A stretch of 64,000 nucleotides of DNA from Beta vulgaris subsp. vulgaris (GCF_026745355.1 NC_079209.1:50787310-50851309), one strand, 5' to 3'. Shown: positions 12,178-24,148, numbered from the stretch's first letter. The notes: generated from the letters alone by a model not told the origin. Made by a program: numbers and translations.

Positions 12178-12706
12178 CTAGTTATTAAACCGGACGATGT
12201 CTCGGATTATTAAATTTTTCATGTCAAAAAAGAGCATCTAATGTTGCATTGTTTATTGTTTAGAACTTTACTATAGAAACTTGAAGGCACGTGGTTGAAT
12301 CTTGTATGAAATATGTTTCTAATTTTTTATGTATGTTAATGACATAGAACGAAACAACTAGGCTAGTGCCACGTGGCGTATATACTTGCTTGAGGACGCC
12401 TTTAATATATTTACTAGTTATTAGGCCCGGGCTATGCCCCGAGTAAGAAAATTTTCATTTATTAATATTGTACTTTGATATTGATAGCACTAAATACAAC
12501 TTGGTCTAGTGGTTAAAACTTTAGTTCATGAACTTGAGGTCACGGGATCAAAACCTATACTATGCAATTTCTAATTTTTTTTATTGTACATGGATTACAT
12601 GAACTAAAACTCCCTAGGGAGAGCGCCACGTGGCACCGTTTCTGGTTTACGCACGCCTTTTAATATATTAGTATAGACTAGTTATTATGCTCGGGCTATT
12701 CCCCGG
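12178..12706 (-). mobile_element. head-to-tail Helitrons in copy 1
   Basis: Three Helitron 3' ends (CTAG, host T next on the minus strand) face the same way at 12178, 12414 and 12678. The middle element is complete: it starts TCTATACTAATATATTAAAA at 12677 (minus) and ends with a GGGC-ATA-GCCC hairpin and CTAG at 12414, giving 264 bp. The first (12178-12413) lacks the normal 5' terminus. The third is cut by the duplication breakpoint. Each contains gccacgtgg. The two complete family members carry a tRNA-like stretch (ggtctagtggtta, then gggatcaaaacct). None encodes a Rep/helicase, so they are non-autonomous. Confidence 0.75.
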
Positions 12707-12867
12707 GTAATAAATGATTAATTAATGCAACTTATTTCCATTTTTAGCTTCTTATATACCGCCATTAGGACTGCATATAGCTTTTTCCTTTATTTAAACT
12801 TTGATAATTATGTTCTTTTCCATTTTTAGCAATTTATTTCCATTTTTTTGCTTTTTATACACTCTTA

Positions 12868-13155
12868 GGGGCTGTTCTCCCCAACTTATTTTCAGTTCAG
12901 TTCAGTTCAGTTCAGTTCAGTTCAGTTCAGTTCAATCAGTTCAGTTCAGTTCATTCAATTCAGTTCAGTTCAGACCAGTTCAGTTCAGTTCAGCTCTTGA
13001 CAATACTTTTACTCTCACATATACTATTCATTTCAGTTCAGTTCAATTCAGTTCAGTTCAGTTCAGATCAGTTCAGTCAGATCAGTTCAGTTCAGTTCAA
13101 TTCAGTTCAGTTCAATTCAGTTCAGTTCAGCTGTTTATTCGAAGAGAACAGGCCC
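12868..13155. mobile_element. Tourist-like MITE filled with TTCAG repeats (copy 2)
   Basis: Duplicate of 11088-11386, with the same ends and TTA flanks (12865-12867, 13156-13158). It is slightly shorter because of small deletions and fewer TTCAG units. Confidence 0.8.
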
Positions 13156-13311
13156 TTAGGACTACATATAACTTTTTCCTTTATTTAAACTTTGATAATT
13201 ATGTTCCTTTTCAACAAAAAGAAAATCCAAATGATTCTTCCTTTCATAATACTATGCACTCTGCTTTCCTAACTTCTACACTGCCTGGCTGCTCTTAAAT
13301 AATCTCTAGTA

Positions 13312-13511
13312 GTTCCTCCGTTTATAATATCGCTACACTTTCATTATGGGAAGTTTACATTACTACTTCATTTCTTTTTGGTCAATAAACTCTCTCTATC
13401 TCTCTCCTCTCACATTGTCCCTTTTCTTTTTACTCTGTACCTCTTCTTCTCCAATAATTGCCTAGAAGTCCGGTAAATTGAGAAGTAGCGAGTAATATGA
13501 AACAGAGGAAG
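13312..13511. mobile_element. Stowaway-type MITE (copy 2)
   Basis: Duplicate of the 11547-11754 element with several single-base deletions. TA flanks are retained. Confidence 0.7.
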
Positions 13512-13933
13512 TATATAATATCTATTAATATTTTATACTATATATTATTAATCAATAATTAAAAAAATATATTTCAAAACAAACAAAGATCTTGCATGAT
13601 GATTTCATTCAAAATTGTCAAAAATTTTTACGTTTGATCACTTGAATTGTAAAAGGGTAACGAAAACACAGGAGTAATGGAGTATATAAGTACCAATATA
13701 GCTGATAAAGAATGTGGACATCATATATTAATATTTAACGTTTAATTATACATATGAGAAATAGCGATATTTCTTACTATATATACTACCCTGTTAATAA
13801 CATGGAATTGTTCATATTTCAATCATCTCATTTCATTTGCCACAAACACTTTTTATATGAGTTTATAGGTTAGTGAAAAAGTTGAGAGAGAAAGTAAGTG
13901 GCCAGGTATTTAAGGGCCCCTTATAAAGAAAAA

Positions 13934-14692
13934 CTAGTTATTAAACCGGACGATGTCTCGGATTATTAAATTTTTCATGTCAAAAAAGAGCATCTAATGT
14001 TGCATTGTTTATTGTTTAGAACTTTACTATAGAAACTTGAAGGCACGTGGTTGAATCTTGTATGAAATATGTTTCTAATTTTTTAATGTATGTTAATGAC
14101 ATAGAACGAAACAACTAAAGGCTAGTGCCACGTGGCGTATATACTTGCTTGAGGACGCCTTTTAATATATTTACTAGTTATTAGGCCCGGGCTATGCCCC
14201 GAGTAAGAAAATTTTCATTTATTAATATTGTACTTTGATATTGATAGCACTAAATACAACTTGGTCTAGTGGTTAAACTTTAGTTCATGAACTTGAGGTC
14301 ACGGGATCAAAACCTATACTATGCAATTTCTAATTTTTTTTATTGTACATGGATTACATGAACTAAAACTCCCTAGGGAGAGCGCCACGTGGCACCGTTT
14401 CTGGTTTACGCACGCCTTTTAATATATTAGTATAGACTAGTTATTATGCTCGGGCTATTCCCCGGGTAAGTAAAAAAATTCATTTATTAATATAAAACTT
14501 TATAATAATGACACTAAATACAACTTAGTCTAGTGGTTAGAACATTAGTATATGTACTTGAGGTCTTGGGATCAAATCCTATACTATGCAATTTTTTAAA
14601 TTATTTATTGTACATGAACTAAAACTCCCTAGGGAGAGCGCCACGTGGCACAGTTTCTTGTTGTCGCACGCCTTTTAATATATTTGTATAGA
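13934..14692 (-). mobile_element. three head-to-tail Helitrons in copy 2
   Basis: Minus-strand elements at 13934-14173 (5' end eroded), 14174-14436 and 14437-14692. The last two both begin TCTATAC and end in a GC hairpin plus CTAG. The outer right flank is T at 14693, as expected for insertion between A and T. The third element is complete here, whereas copy 1 holds only its 3' end. The duplicated block therefore ended inside this Helitron. Confidence 0.75.
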
Positions 14693-15755
14693 TATAGATG
14701 AATTAGAAAATAATACCAAAAGAGAATAACGTATGTGGCGAATTAATTTGGGCTACAGTTTTGAAAATTATGACAAGCGAAATGGGACTAGGAGAGTAAT
14801 CAGCTAGTTATCGCCTTGATACATATTCATGTAACGTATGATATAGTTTTCATCAACTAATAAATGTATAAGAATCTATAAATTAAGCGGAGCTTCAAAA
14901 GTGAAGGATAATGCATGCATTCACATGCATGCATATACAAGTTAATAGCTCATCTATAGTTGAAGGAAAGAAAGCAAATGCAATAACTTACTTTACATCA
15001 AGACATTAATTTGTTAGCTAGATTAATCAAGACATTATGAATGATGCAAAAAAAAAAGAAAGTATTTCTAGAAGGAAAGAGACTTCAAAGCTTTTGCATG
15101 TCGTTGGCAAAACGAGTACCATGCAGTAATTAATGATGTATATTCTGAAAAGCATATATTGATTTTGCTTCCATTATAAGAAATATATGTTAAAAGAATC
15201 ACTTACAAGGAAGTTGTACTTAATCATCGTATTCCTAAAGAGTAACAAAAGCATATTTCCTAGCTTTTCTGCTGAAATCCAGTACATTTTCGTTTGGGGG
15301 ATATGATGGAGTAACAAACTCAAAGTTATCTCAAATTAAGCATGTAGCGTTGTTAAGGTAGTACTATGTTGTTATATCGTACAAAGGTTGTGTTGTACTG
15401 GTTTTGTAGTACATAATTATATTATGTCTGAAAAATAAGCTTAAGCAAGGCTTTAATAAACTATATGCATAAGTTAACTGTAGGTGGGTGGGATTTGCTA
15501 ATCAATCTAGTAAGGAGACAAAGTATGTGGTCATGTGGGTTTGAACCACGGGTGATTGGAATTGCTAATGCTTTTGTGGTCATTGCAGGTGTTAGGGATT
15601 AACTTACTAATCAATCCAACAGTTAACTTCCTCACAGTAATTATTAAAAATTGGGATAATAGAGGATAGTTGGATGTATTATAAGACTTATCATAAAATA
15701 TATTATGCATAATTTTAAGGAGAATCTTCTATGTTAGTTAAGATGCATGATATAA
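14693..15755. other. non-coding DNA
   Basis: AT-rich sequence with no gene, RNA or repeat I can identify. Confidence 0.4.
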
Positions 15756-16070
15756 GGTGTTGTTTGGTTGGAAGCTATTTCCCTTGGAAATAGAAATTCC
15801 TAGGAAATGCATTATGGGTGTTGTGTTTGGTTGGAGGGAAATAGGAGAAGCATAGGAAATACAAATTCCAAGGGAAATAGAATTTCCCATGAAACATGGG
15901 AAATCACTCACCAAGCCCTCCCTTGGTGAGTAATTTCCTAGGAAATGCAATTTCCTATGGTGTCAACCAAACAATTTTGTCTAATTCCTAGGAAATTAAC
16001 AAGGGAAATAATTTCTCATGAAATGTAAATTCTCATGGGAAATTACTTCCCATGTGAACCAAACGAGGCC
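15756..16070. mobile_element. Tourist-like (PIF/Harbinger) MITE, 315 bp
   Basis: It starts ggtgttgtttggttgg and ends gtgaaccaaacgaggcc. TAA duplicates flank it at 15753-15755 and 16071-16073. The interior repeats palindromic ttcctaggaaat and catgggaaat motifs, so the transcript would fold extensively. A related element lies at 59612-59907. Confidence 0.85.
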
Positions 16071-16359
16071 TAAGAGTAATTAGAATTGGATCAATTATAA
16101 GACTTATCATTTGCACTAGGTGCATAGGATAGGAAAACCCTTTTTCAAAAAAAAAAAAAGATGTTGGAAGTGGACTCAAATATTGAATAAATTACATATT
16201 CAGAGTAAATCAGATTGAAGGTGCTCATATCCCATAATACTTAACAAATCGAAATTATATGGATCTTAGAAAAACAAGCCACACCTAGGTAGGAGAAGGA
16301 TACGCATCGTGTGCAAAATAGCCCTCGTTGACTGGATATTTCTTGTTTTACCCATCTCC
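16071..16359. other. non-coding DNA
   Basis: Nothing recognised apart from an A12 run near 16150. Confidence 0.4.
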
Positions 16360-16895
16360 AAGCTAAGAGTACCATATACTTCATGTTGATGCTTCCTTTG
16401 TTGGTTCAAATGTGGTTGTGGGAATTGGTGGGATTCTCCGGATAATAAGGGTCCATGGTTAATGCATTTTGGAAAGACAATTTATTCCAACAACTCTCTT
16501 GCAGCGGAACTCCTAGCTATTTTGGAGACTTTGTACTTTGTGGAAGCTCATCAGTTACACAAATCCATTATCTTTTATGATTGCCAAAATGTAGTTGATC
16601 TTATCTCTAATGAACATTCTATTTTGTATATCAACGTGTTCAATAGTTGCAAGTACTGACTTAGGAGGTTTGCTGACATTCAAATTAAACATTGTAATAG
16701 GAAGTTTAACCAAGTAGTTGATATGTTGGCCGAGGCTAGTAGGGCTCTGAAGACGGATTGTAACGTAACTATTGTGATTTTTCCCACCCCCTTAGACCTT
16801 TCTTATTGTATGATTTATTAATTTTGGATTGTAATATTTGCAACAATATTATTTGAGGAATGAATGGCTTTGTCTAACCAAAAGAAAAAAGCCAC
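16360..16895 (+). pseudogene. LINE 3' fragment with RNase H domain (broken)
   Basis: Plus-strand reading gives HVDASFVGSNVVVGIGGILR, then a frame change to NNSLAAELLAILETLYF and IIFYDCQNVVDLIS, then IKHCNRKFNQVVDMLAEASR. This is the order of an RVT_3-type RNase H: a catalytic Asp in VDASF, a Glu in AAELLAIL, an Asp in YDCQNVV. It is followed by a 3' tail reading rich in ttgtaat/tttg and an A-rich end near 16890. It is a 5'-truncated non-LTR retrotransposon, the usual outcome of incomplete target-primed reverse transcription, with stops between the pieces. Confidence 0.65.
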
Positions 16896-17282
16896 ACATC
16901 TTTAGAAACAACAGGCAATAACATAAATGCTAGGTCCAACATGTTTCTTTCTCAGGCTGGTGGTCGAGGAGTTCCTACATATTTCAAAGCTACATGGAAG
17001 CCTCACCCTTTTTTTACAAATTACCGACTAAAGTCATTACTCGTTTGGGTTCGATCAATAATTTTCCTTCCTTTCCGAAATTAAAGTCTGCAGATAAGTG
17101 AGGCATCCCTCTTATCTTGTGGGAGAAAATTTGTTCTCCAAGTGAGAACTAGTTACGTCAATTAAGCTTTTTTTTTTTTTTTTTTTTTTCCATAGGCTGG
17201 GAAATCTAAATGAATTAAATAATAACATTTCTCATACATCCTCTATTCTTATATTTCGAAAGTCATGTGCTATGAATGCATG
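16896..17282. other. non-coding DNA with a poly-T tract
   Basis: No gene seen. A run of more than 20 T at about 17168-17190 may be the A tail of an unrecognised retroposon on the minus strand. Confidence 0.4.
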
Positions 17283-17512
17283 CAGTGGCGGATCCAGGAA
17301 TTTATGAATAGTTGGTCACTACTGACTAGGTTGCACAGAGACGGATACGGCTACGGGTACAAGTTCGGATACGCGTATCCATATAAGATAATCCATGAAT
17401 TTAAAGAAAACTACTTCAAATAAAATTAATTTATGACTAATAATAGTTCATATTACAATAAAATAGTACCTAAAAATAGTACTTATTACAACCAAATAGT
17501 ACTTAGAAAATA
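17283..17512 (-). mobile_element. 3' end of hAT transposon
   Basis: The terminus cagtggcggatccaggaatt starts at 17283. It is the outer end of the hAT element whose broken transposase lies just inside (17513 on). A short internal palindrome (cggatac / gtatcc) lies at about 17342-17380. The opposite terminus is missing. The 5' part of the element has been lost around 19290-19300. Confidence 0.65.
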
Positions 17513-19300
17513 TTACAATTGTTCTCGACGAGTTTTCATATTTTGATATCGATTTATAATATCATCCTTGCTAACCTTCAAAAAATTTTCTTTCTCCACA
17601 TAAGTAATTAAGCAATCATTCAACGTTTGATTTCCCATGCTATTACGCAATTTATCTTTCACTTGCGTCATACTAGAAAATACTTTTTCTACACTTGCAA
17701 TTGCAACGGGAAGAACCAACACCAATTTCAAAAGCAAGTAGATCCGATCATGAGTTCCGGACTTTCCCGTCTCAACAAGTTTTATTGAAAGCTCGTGAAG
17801 ACTCTTTAAATTCCAAAATCTCTCATCTCCTCTACCATCAACAATGAAATTTTCAAGTGACCAATCAAAAAATATCATTTCGGTACTTGAAAACTCATTG
17901 GGATAGAACTTGGCAAGTTGAATCAATTTTCTTTTGTCAAAGAAGAAAATCGGTTAGTAGGATTAAACAAGACATACACAAAAGTAGTTCCTTACTTATC
18001 TCCGGAAACCGATTTCAAGTTCTTGCAATTGAAGGTCAATGACACTTAAGAAAACTTCAATCGAAAATGATGAAGATTTGTAACTTGTGGGCTCTTACCT
18101 CTAAACATTCTTCTCCCCGGAACATGATATTCTCTCCTCCATGTTTGGAATCTCGATGTCATATTTAATTTAGCCATAAAAGAAGTGACTTTTTCCATAT
18201 GAGAATCCCATCCTTCATCTCTCATCTTTTGTAGATTGATCTTGGTTACATCAACCATGGCCATAGCATTTACAATGTCTTGATCACGTTTTTGCAAAGC
18301 CACATTCAATGCATTTGTGATCCAAATATAGAACCATCAAGTGTGCCACAAACACAAAATCAAATGACATCAACAAGTGTGTAAGAGCTTGTGCTTTATT
18401 TGAATCAATTGCATCAGAAACTTCACCAATTTTATCGAGTGACTCAAGAATTGAAGGATACAAATCAAGCACATTCAAAATTTTTTAAAGTGGGACCCCC
18501 AACGAGTGTCACAAGGTCTCCTAAGCCACGTTCTTGATTTAAACCCGTTCCCGATTCAAGTTCACCTGAGGATAGTGCTTCCACAACTCGTTGAGCTTGT
18601 TTCTCTCGAAGAAATTCTTTCCTTTTAGGTGAACCACCCACAAAATTCAAGAGAGGTGCAAGTACATCAACAAAAAGCCAACCACAATCTGAATTCTTTT
18701 TAGCAAGTGCAACTTGTGTCAACTGAAGTTGATGTGCAAAACAATGCACAAAGTATGCTTGAGGACATTCTCTAATATCAAAGCTTTGAGTCCATTGATT
18801 GAACCTTGCATATTGCTTGCCCCATCATAACCTTGCCCTCGAACTTGTGAGAAAGTCAAAGAGTGCTCCATGAGTAATGACTCAATACCACTTTTAAGAG
18901 TTAAAGAAGTGGTATTGAGAACATGCACAACACAAAAAAACGCTCATATACTTTCCCCTTTTTATTAACATATCTCAAGCAAAGAGCCATTTGTTCCTTA
19001 TAAGAAACATCGGCGGACTCATCAGCAAGAATAGCAAAAAAACCACCATTCATATCTTCAAGTATTGCTTTCGTTGTCTCTTTTGCACAAGCATTAATGA
19101 TATCTTTTTGGACAACGGGAGAAGTGAGTTGACAATTGTCAGGTGCCAATTTGAAAACAACTTTGGAATACTCAGGATCATGTTGTGAAAGAAGAGTAAG
19201 TAATGAAACAAAATTACCTCTACTAAACGAACTTTCTTTTTCATCATGACCACAAAAAGGCAACCCTTGGAGTAAAGCCACCTGATAGTTTACATCAGGG
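17513..19300 (-). pseudogene. hAT transposase, zinc finger MYM-type protein 1-like (broken, 5'-truncated)
   Basis: Minus-strand open pieces in four frame segments together give the layout of a plant ZMYM1-like hAT transposase. A DUF4371-like region (19300-18940) has QGLPFCGHDE, GGFFAILADESADVSYKEQMALCLRYV. The core (18928-18465) has GQGYDGASNM and HCFAHQLQLTQVALAK. The C-terminal hAT dimerisation region (17926-17513) has LPVAIASVEKVFSSM followed by KDKLRNSMGNQTLNDCL. These proteins excise and insert DNA, leaving 8-bp duplications. The N-terminal TTF-type zinc finger is absent, and frameshifts fall near 18930, 18730, 18470 and 18050. It cannot make a working transposase. Non-autonomous relatives sharing its end motif lie at 990-1202 and 32109-32818. 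Confidence 0.85.
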
Positions 19301-20257
19301 GAGAACGAAGGAAAAAAAAAACTCCAAAAAGCGAGATAGAGAAACAAAAAAAGTGAGGGAAACTAAAAAGTGAAAGATATTTAAGGCGGATTATATTCAA
19401 AAGGGCTCACGTGGGTGAAAAAAGAGGAGTAAATAGATGGAACACGTTACCAAAAATAGAAAAAGTAATAGTATCTAGATTAATAAGAGCAGATCAAAAA
19501 AGAAAGTTTGTAGATAAAAAATAACGGGGAGGGAGTATATAAGTATGTAACCAATGTTCTAATATTGGCCTAATTGAAACATAAACTCTAGGACAGTCCA
19601 ATAACTTTATTTAACAATCCATGAGGATAATGGATCCGACATTGTGAATCCCGAAAAGTGATTAGTTCCTTGGAGTTCCATTTGTGAGGGCAACTCCCAA
19701 TATTATGTACCCAGCTAATGATGGGCTGAGTCCTAGAACTAGTTCATTATAGACGCTCTTTAAACTAGGAAATTGTGATCGCCCAATTCGAACTTTGTCC
19801 AAACTGTTAAAAGTAGCCTATAAACACGTTTTTGAGAAGTTGTTGAACTTTATATCAATAATAGTTAACTAAAGATTTCAAAATCGCAAGAAATTGGTAC
19901 CAAAATTCACTTCAAACTTGAGAATTTACATGGACTAGAAGAATTCGACTCGACCAAACTTCAGCCACCTCTACTTCTCATTGTTCTTTCAAGTGGGAAT
20001 GTACATGGAAGTTCAGACCTTATGTATTACCTTAAGGGGGCCTTAACACAATCCCAATATTGGCCTAAATTGAACATGTTCTAGATTATTTAATATGATT
20101 TAACACATCCCTTATGTACTATTGAGAGATCGAGAGAGAGAAAGTATTATAGTGATGAAGTATGGTATTTGTATGCATTTTAGATTTCTTAGAAGAAGAT
20201 TGTAATTCACCAAGTTTGTGTGTGTAACTAGTATTCGTTTGATTGTTTAGTTATTAA
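19301..20257. other. non-coding DNA with a Stowaway-like right end
   Basis: acggggagggagtata near 19525 looks like the right end of a Stowaway MITE whose left end was lost, perhaps in the event that truncated the hAT element. The remainder to 20257 is non-coding and unrecognised. Confidence 0.35.
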
Positions 20258-20895
20258 CTAGCTTTCTAAGCCCACGATGCGTGTGATGACAAATTTTTCA
20301 CCGTGATATTTCGTAATGTCTAGTAGCTACTTTTACATGCACGTAATATATGCAACGACAACTCATTATAATAGTTTAAGTTGACAGTATTTTCAATAAT
20401 GACTATTTTTTTAAACTTATTAGAAGTTATTTTTAGCAAAAATAATTTCAGATCAGTTCTTGATTTGACCTTATTATCCTCTATGTAATTGATTTACACA
20501 AATTAAAATTATATAAACCCATTGAAATGATCATTTTGACAATTTTTCCTAACCATAATGTTGTGGAAGTATTTTGCTGATTTTTTATTTTGGCATTTTT
20601 TCCTTTTGATGGAAGATTTTGATATTCTTACATGAATTTGTTATCTTTGTTTTTCTTTAAAACTTCTTTAGCCTTTCCTTTTTCTTAACCTAAAATTTTA
20701 AATTATTCTAATTTTAGTTTTAGGTTAAGAAAAAGGAAATTAAAGTAATTTTCTTGCAAATTGTTACTAATGAAACTCAATTACCTATGCATAAAAAAAA
20801 ACTTGAAAAGAAATCAGAAAATGCACTTGAAGCATATTGAACATTTAAAAAATGATGGGCCTTTGCATATATATCACACTTATGTTTTAATGAGA
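20258..20895 (-). mobile_element. non-autonomous Helitron, about 638 bp
   Basis: On the minus strand the proposed 5' end is TCTCATTAAAACATAAGTGT at 20895. The 3' end has a CACG-CAT-CGTG hairpin followed about ten bases later by CTAG at 20261-20258. Outer bases fit A/T insertion. The 3' end is convincing. The 5' end is chosen because TC follows the expected target base and is less certain. No coding capacity. Confidence 0.5.
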
Positions 20896-21787
20896 TAATC
20901 AATAATGGTTTGACAAAGTTCTTTTATAATACAAAGCGTTTTGGATGAGACGTGTTTCAATCATTAGAAATGAGTTTTAGTTTGTAAGCTTTCTATATTA
21001 GGTGGTTAAGACACTTTTGTATAGTTTAGACTATAGATCTATTAGTTTAAGCTATATTTTATCACTTTATATATATTTTTTTATTGGTTTATGAATATTA
21101 TCTATAGCTTCCTAGGCATAAACTTATCAAGGCACAAACTGATAAGTTTATGAAGTTTTAAAAAAATTCAAACACTTCCTGTCAAAAAAATAAAATAATC
21201 AAACACTTACACTTTCATCTTGACGTTTGTGGCTCTCCTTGTTCCCCTCTATCTCCTCTTCGTGAATCACCCAGCAACAACGCTACTAAATCGAATAATA
21301 TTTAGTGTTATAAGTTTGAGTAAATGACAATTATAATTACCGGAACATAGTTTCGACCTAATAACTACTTTATATGATTAAAATGAATACTTTGCAGAAA
21401 ATAAAAGAGACGGACCTTATACGCTGTCAATAAAAAAAGTGAAGTAAAAGATTCAGATCCTCTTTAAACATAAAATCAGAGTAAATGATTCAGATATGTT
21501 ATGGTTTAATCCTTCAGAGTTGAAAACTCAGCCAGTCAGCCGTAAAACTTTCATGTACTAGAAACCCTAGAAAAGTCTGCTTCCATTTCTTAGTTTCGCA
21601 TGAAAGAGAGATGAGTGCGTGCTTGCTTTTTTTTTTTTTCTAATTCAAATTTGAGCAAGCCTAGTTTTGAAATGGGCTAAACTGTTTGGACTTTTGTGGG
21701 CATGGCTCCTGGTGAGCCTAACTTATAATCCAGCTATGAGATAAGGCTTATACTTCCTAGTTCCTATGTTGCATAATTTATGTAACA
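20896..21787. other. non-coding DNA
   Basis: No gene recognised. Minor palindrome at 21118-21155 (ataaacttatca / tgataagtttat). Confidence 0.4.
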
Positions 21788-22171
21788 CTAGCCTTTTGTG
21801 CACGCGATGCGTGCGATGATATTTTTAGGTCTAATATTGAATAGTAAACAAACTGAAAATGCAAGTTAGTATTTAAGTTCACCTCCATTTTATGAATAAG
21901 ATTCTTTCATGTTCTTTTTATGCTGTTATTCATTTTTGTGATTTTGAATAGTTTTTTGTTTCTTAAGTCTTATATGCACATGTTCTTTTATAATCAGTAT
22001 GATGTTCTTTACTAAATATCGTCATGTTCTTTTTTTTGGTTTTATTCATTTTTGTAATTTATAATAGTTTTTTATATGGATTTCAGTAATTTCTCTACGA
22101 TCCCATAATTGTAACCGAAAAGTATAAGACAATTTCAGTTTTTTTTCCTTTTCATCATTTTAAATGTTCAC

Positions 22172-22450
22172 ACTTTGAGTTTCAATTATATTTGAAATGA
22201 AATTTTAAAATTTTCATACACAATTTGATTTTGCATGAAATGGTCATTTTGATTTTTCTCCTTTTCTAAATTTTAATACTTTGAGTTTCAATTATATTTG
22301 AAATGAAATTTTAAGTTTTTCATACACAATCTGATTTCGCATAAAATGGTCATTTTTTATTTTTCTCCTTTTCTAAATTTTAACACTTTGAGTTTCAATT
22401 ATAGGTGAAATGATATTTAAAATTTTCATACACAATCTAATTTCGCAAAT
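22172..22450. repeat. 107-bp tandem repeat, 2.6 copies, inside the Helitron
   Basis: Units start at 22172, 22278 and 22385 with actttgagtttcaattata and continue through catacacaatctgattt. The array lies close to the Helitron 3' end, a common place for such arrays. Confidence 0.8.
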
Positions 22451-23118
22451 TAATGTAAAATTTTTTTTTCTGAAAATGGATTTTTGCAAAAGTTGTTCGC
22501 AAAAAGGTTTGATATTGTCTTATTTTTCAAAATTTATTTCTGAACATCGATATTTTGCAAAAGTTTTGGGCAAAAATTTATGTGAAAGTATTGTATCAGA
22601 CGGTCTGACCGAAACTTTCGGTCGGACCATCAACAACTTCCATGAAACCTGCGTCTGCACAAAACCAAAACAAAACAAAAGAAATAAGTTTGAGGAGAGA
22701 GAATGGACCTGAAACATAGAGGAATGAGAAGAGAAGTCTGCACAAAACCAAAACAAAAGAAAAGATCTAAGTTTGAGGAGAGAGAATGAGAAGAGAAGTC
22801 TGCACAGAGCCAAAACAAAAGAAAACAAATAACACCCAACTCTTTGAAAGTGTTATGAAAATCAAAGAGCTTCTCTTTCCAATTAGGTTGACGAATAACA
22901 AGCTCAAAAATAGCTTCAAATGCAAAAGAAAGAGAATTTGCATCTGGGAAATTAAAGAAAGAGAATTTGCATCTGGGAAATTATTACAACGAAGGTGTTC
23001 GACTGGCAGTGGAGGAATCACCCAAACAACGAGTAATTTGAAGGATGAAATTACTTGAGATTTCCACCATTCACAACAAATTGAGGTTAGAAGTTTTCTT
23101 CATTCTTTTCCTATTTTC

Positions 23119-23400
23119 CATTTTCAATTGGACTTTGTTTTGTTTCAGTTGGACTTTGTTTTGTTTCAGTTGGACTTTGTTTCGTAATATGTATACCAAC
23201 TGAAACAAATAATGGACCAACTGAAACAAAAAATTGACCAACTGAAAGAAATAATGGGCCAACTGAAAGAAATAATGGACTAACTGGAAAAAAAATTAAG
23301 ACTAACTGAAAAAAAATGAAGACTACCTGAAAAAAATGAAGAATACCTGAAAAAAAATTAAGACTAACTGAAAAAAATTGGAACCACCTGAAAGTCGTCC
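23119..23400. repeat. 21-bp inverted minisatellite inside the Helitron
   Basis: Three units of about 21 bp starting cagttggactttg (23140s-23180) are followed by about nine units in opposite orientation built on ccaactgaaa-aaataatgg. The block could fold into a long imperfect hairpin. It gives a spurious FFSVSL/LFLSVGPLF-type open frame on the minus strand. Confidence 0.7.
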
Positions 23401-24148
23401 GACAAAAGATTATGGTCGGACGAGTCCGACACAATACGTTCTCAAAATTTATATTGGAATTTTTAAAAAAGAACTAAATTTGTAACTTTTTCATCAGTGT
23501 CGTTAATGAATCAAATTTCATACACATCTTGTTTTCAGATTTTATATGAAAATGAATCAAATTTAAGTCTAATTATATAAAAGCTCTTTTCAACTAATTT
23601 TTATTATCTCCATTTTTTCAACTACATAATAGTCTACTAATGTGAAATAACTTTGAAGATTAAAAGAATAATTATGTACCTGTTTGAAAGTTCGCAAATT
23701 GCCGATGGACGAATGTGTGATATCACTGTCAAAATCTTATGTTTTCTCAGAATTGTGTTTATACGTAATTTTTGTGAGTATGTAATTGTGAATGGTTATT
23801 GAGAACAATGATTTGTAAGTGAATTTTGTGAATGTTTTTGTATGTATTGACGTCCTAGTATATTAGTTTTAGTTTGTAAGTTATTTTTTAGTTTTTGTAA
23901 AGTTTTCTGATCATTTGAATGATTTGCGTGATTTTTACAACGTGACTTTCTCAATTCTGTGACTGATTTGTAAAGTTTCCTCATATAAGTGATTTTTGAG
24001 TGGTTGTTGAAATTAATATCCGGTGGCTTTGTTTGACCCTCATTTTAGTATTGAGATTCCTTTTGTAATTTAGAAGGGGAAGTGGCACAAAATAGTCAGT
24101 TCAAAAGAGGACACCATTGCTCCCCCCTTCCCTTATGTAATAGAGATA

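Larger units (their letters stand above)
10922..12706. repeat. tandem duplication, copy 1 (1,785 bp)
   Basis: The segment starting gtaataaatgattaatta at 10922 restarts at 12707 and continues in parallel through MITEs and Helitrons. The junction ccccgg-gtaa-taaatg shares GTAA with both outer breakpoints. This fits a microhomology-type tandem duplication. It contains a TTCAG MITE (11088-11386), a Stowaway MITE (11547-11754), a non-coding stretch (11757-12177), and Helitrons from 12178 on. Confidence 0.9.
12707..14469. repeat. tandem duplication, copy 2 (about 1,763 bp)
   Basis: This is the second copy of 10922-12706. Base substitutions are almost absent, but the first 800 bp carry at least 15 short deletions. 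Most fall in homopolymers or dinucleotides, for example gttttat to gtttat, cattttct to catttct, ttacttac to ttactac. The last 950 bp are near-identical with a handful of 1-2 base differences. The duplicate therefore looks very recent, or the assembly is poorly polished here. Confidence 0.9.
21788..24146 (-). mobile_element. non-autonomous Helitron, about 2.36 kb
   Basis: The minus-strand 3' end is clear: GCACGC-ATC-GCGTGC forms a perfect 6-bp stem with a 3-nt loop, 8 nt before CTAG at 21791-21788, and the host T follows. The proposed 5' end is TCTCTATTACATAAGGGAAG at 24146 with host A before it. A SINE target duplication begins 2 bp outside this boundary, which supports it. No Rep or helicase is encoded. 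The interior holds two repeat arrays (listed separately) and short open frames that arise from them. Confidence 0.6.

Noticed and set aside
10940..13298. SSVQF repeat protein in both duplicated copies
   Set aside because: A frame through the TTCAG array inside a MITE with clear inverted ends and TTA flanks. No sign of a gene.
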